Part shown: positions 12,532 to 13,028 of the stretch, piece after piece | How the letters are laid out: each line of letters opens with the position of its first letter | Numbering within the stretch: position 1 is the first letter of the stretch | Assembly (NCBI GenBank): GCA_964493015.1 | Contig: CAZBLU010000042.1 | Location: 1 to 13,028 of the forward strand | Reading direction: 5' to 3' | Source of the DNA: Caldimicrobium sp964493015 | GTDB taxonomy: Bacteria; Desulfobacterota; Thermodesulfobacteria; Thermodesulfobacteriales; Thermodesulfobacteriaceae | Length of the DNA: 13,028 bases | The notes under the pieces: model-generated | What the model was told of the DNA's origin: nothing | The model's input: the letters and a program-made list of their open reading frames with translations, nothing else | Databases searched by the model: none | Made by a program: the position numbers and the translations under genes

Positions 12532-13028
12532 TTACCACTCAAAGCTCTGAACTACCACGATTTTGTGTTTTTTAGCCCTTTCTAAAAAGCCCTTAGTGGC
12601 ATAGTGAGTTACCAAAAGTTTAATTATCTCCACTTCACCTAACTCCCTCTTCACTGCTGTGACCTTTTCTTCTAATTCTTTAATGGGATCATCTCTCTTT
12701 TTTGTCTCATCAAGCCTTAATTTGGCCTCTCCCACTATGTATACCTCTTTCCCATCACTTTTTGCTTTAGCAAAAAAGTTTATTTCCTTTCCCCCAATCT
12801 CTGCTCTCACAAACTTATCTTCAATAGTAATTCCATATCTCTTTGAAAGGACTTTAGGTAGATATCTATAGGCTTCATTCTCAAAGGCATAACTCATACT
12901 CTTGGCAAGGCCACCTAAATCTTGCCTGGTCCTTTGTAACTCCTTACTAAGATTTTGTATCTCCTTTTCAGTCCTCCTCTGAGCCTCTGCTAAGGCCTCT
13001 ACCTTCTCTTCTGTTCTCCTCTGAGCCT
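12532..13028 (-). CDS. Coiled-coil plus PD-(D/E)XK-like protein (DUF3782-like), 5' end outside window
   Basis: The minus-strand frame ending at 12532 stays open to the right edge, so this gene is partial; 165 codons are visible. An ATG at 12895-12897 exists internally, but coding clearly continues upstream of it: 'AQRRTEEKVEALAE', 'AQRRTEKEIQNLSK' and 'ELQRTRQDLGGLAK' are three 14-residue coiled-coil units. The C-terminal domain (about 120 residues) begins 'SYAFENEAYRYLPKVLSKRY' and carries 'KEINFFAKAKSDGKEVYIVG' followed by EAK. That is the acid-then-ExK layout of PD-(D/E)XK nuclease-fold proteins, as in the DUF3782-like proteins common in thermophiles with variable AQxRTE repeats. Nuclease activity is not demonstrated for these, and partners are unknown. 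NAD kinase lies 11 bases downstream. The fold call is by pattern only. Confidence 0.75.
   Translation of the reverse strand, partial: AQRRTEEKVEALAEAQRRTEKEIQNLSKELQRTRQDLGGLAKSMSYAFENEAYRYLPKVLSKRYGITIEDKFVRAEIGGKEINFFAKAKSDGKEVYIVGEAKLRLDETKKRDDPIKELEEKVTAVKRELGEVEIIKLLVTHYATKGFLERAKKHKIVVVQSFEW
12901..13028 (-). repeat. 42-base tandem repeat encoding 14-residue coiled-coil units
   Basis: Three consecutive 42-base units (12985-13026, 12943-12984, 12901-12942) encode 14-residue double heptads. The first two share 'AQRRTE' at the same phase; the third is diverged but keeps a 'QRTR' core. At DNA level a 13-base match recurs at a 42-base offset (12974-12986 and 13016-13028). The array probably continues past the right edge, so its copy number cannot be given. 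Confidence 0.7.

Noticed and set aside
12659..12871. Open frame of 70 codons on the plus strand inside the nuclease-like gene
   Set aside because: It is a Ser/Phe/Leu-rich mirror of Lys/Glu-rich coding sequence on the opposite strand, a common artefact in such genomes.

Overview
The window looks like chromosomal DNA from an AT-rich thermophilic bacterium. The proteins are rich in Glu, Lys and Arg, arginine is mostly AGG/AGA, TTG starts occur, and genes are packed with gaps of 5-90 bases or 4-base ATGA overlaps. Together with a DUF3417-type glucan phosphorylase, a GH57 amylase and a repeat-headed PD-(D/E)XK-like protein, this suggests a lineage such as Thermodesulfobacteria (Caldimicrobium/Thermodesulfobacterium) or a similar deep-branching thermophile. 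That placement is inference from style and gene content; no rRNA or other taxonomic marker is present. I see no mobile element, CRISPR array, tRNA, rRNA or prophage, and base composition looks even throughout.

Layout. (1) 81-2012, minus strand: a probable three-gene operon, pyrR, then an unrecognised 161-aa protein, then a secreted DUF4198-like protein. (2) 2054-3620, plus strand, starting only 41 bases from pyrR: a YbgC-type hotdog thioesterase and the translation-associated GTPase YchF. (3) 3711-10673, plus strand: a four-gene glycogen cluster of debranching enzyme (GDE/GH133), GT4 glycosyltransferase (probable glycogen synthase), GH57 alpha-amylase-type enzyme and alpha-glucan phosphorylase. 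The genes overlap or are 5 bases apart, so they should be one transcript, driven by a promoter placed so that the first gene is probably leaderless. (4) 10744-11694, plus strand: a DUF948/YtxG-like and a YtxH-like membrane protein behind a near-consensus promoter. (5) 11702 to the right edge, minus strand: NAD kinase, preceded by a protein with coiled-coil repeats and a nuclease-like fold whose 5' end lies outside the window.

How they work together. The glycogen cluster can plausibly build glucan chains (GT4), shorten or rearrange them (GH57), remove branch stubs (GDE) and release glucose-1-phosphate (phosphorylase). A nucleotide-sugar pyrophosphorylase and an obvious branching enzyme are not in the window. 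PyrR has no room for its classical RNA attenuator in front of itself and no pyrimidine genes beside it, so here it may act elsewhere or serve as a uracil phosphoribosyltransferase. The DUF948 and YtxH pair recalls the ytxG-ytxH stress operon of Bacillus.

No intergenic stretch exceeds 100 bases and no convincing intrinsic terminator was found. I did not find a clearly new multi-gene system. The items most worth checking are the probable leaderless start of the glycogen operon, the 42-base-period coiled-coil repeats of the right-edge gene, the unrecognised gene behind pyrR, and the atypical enzyme set of the glycogen operon.
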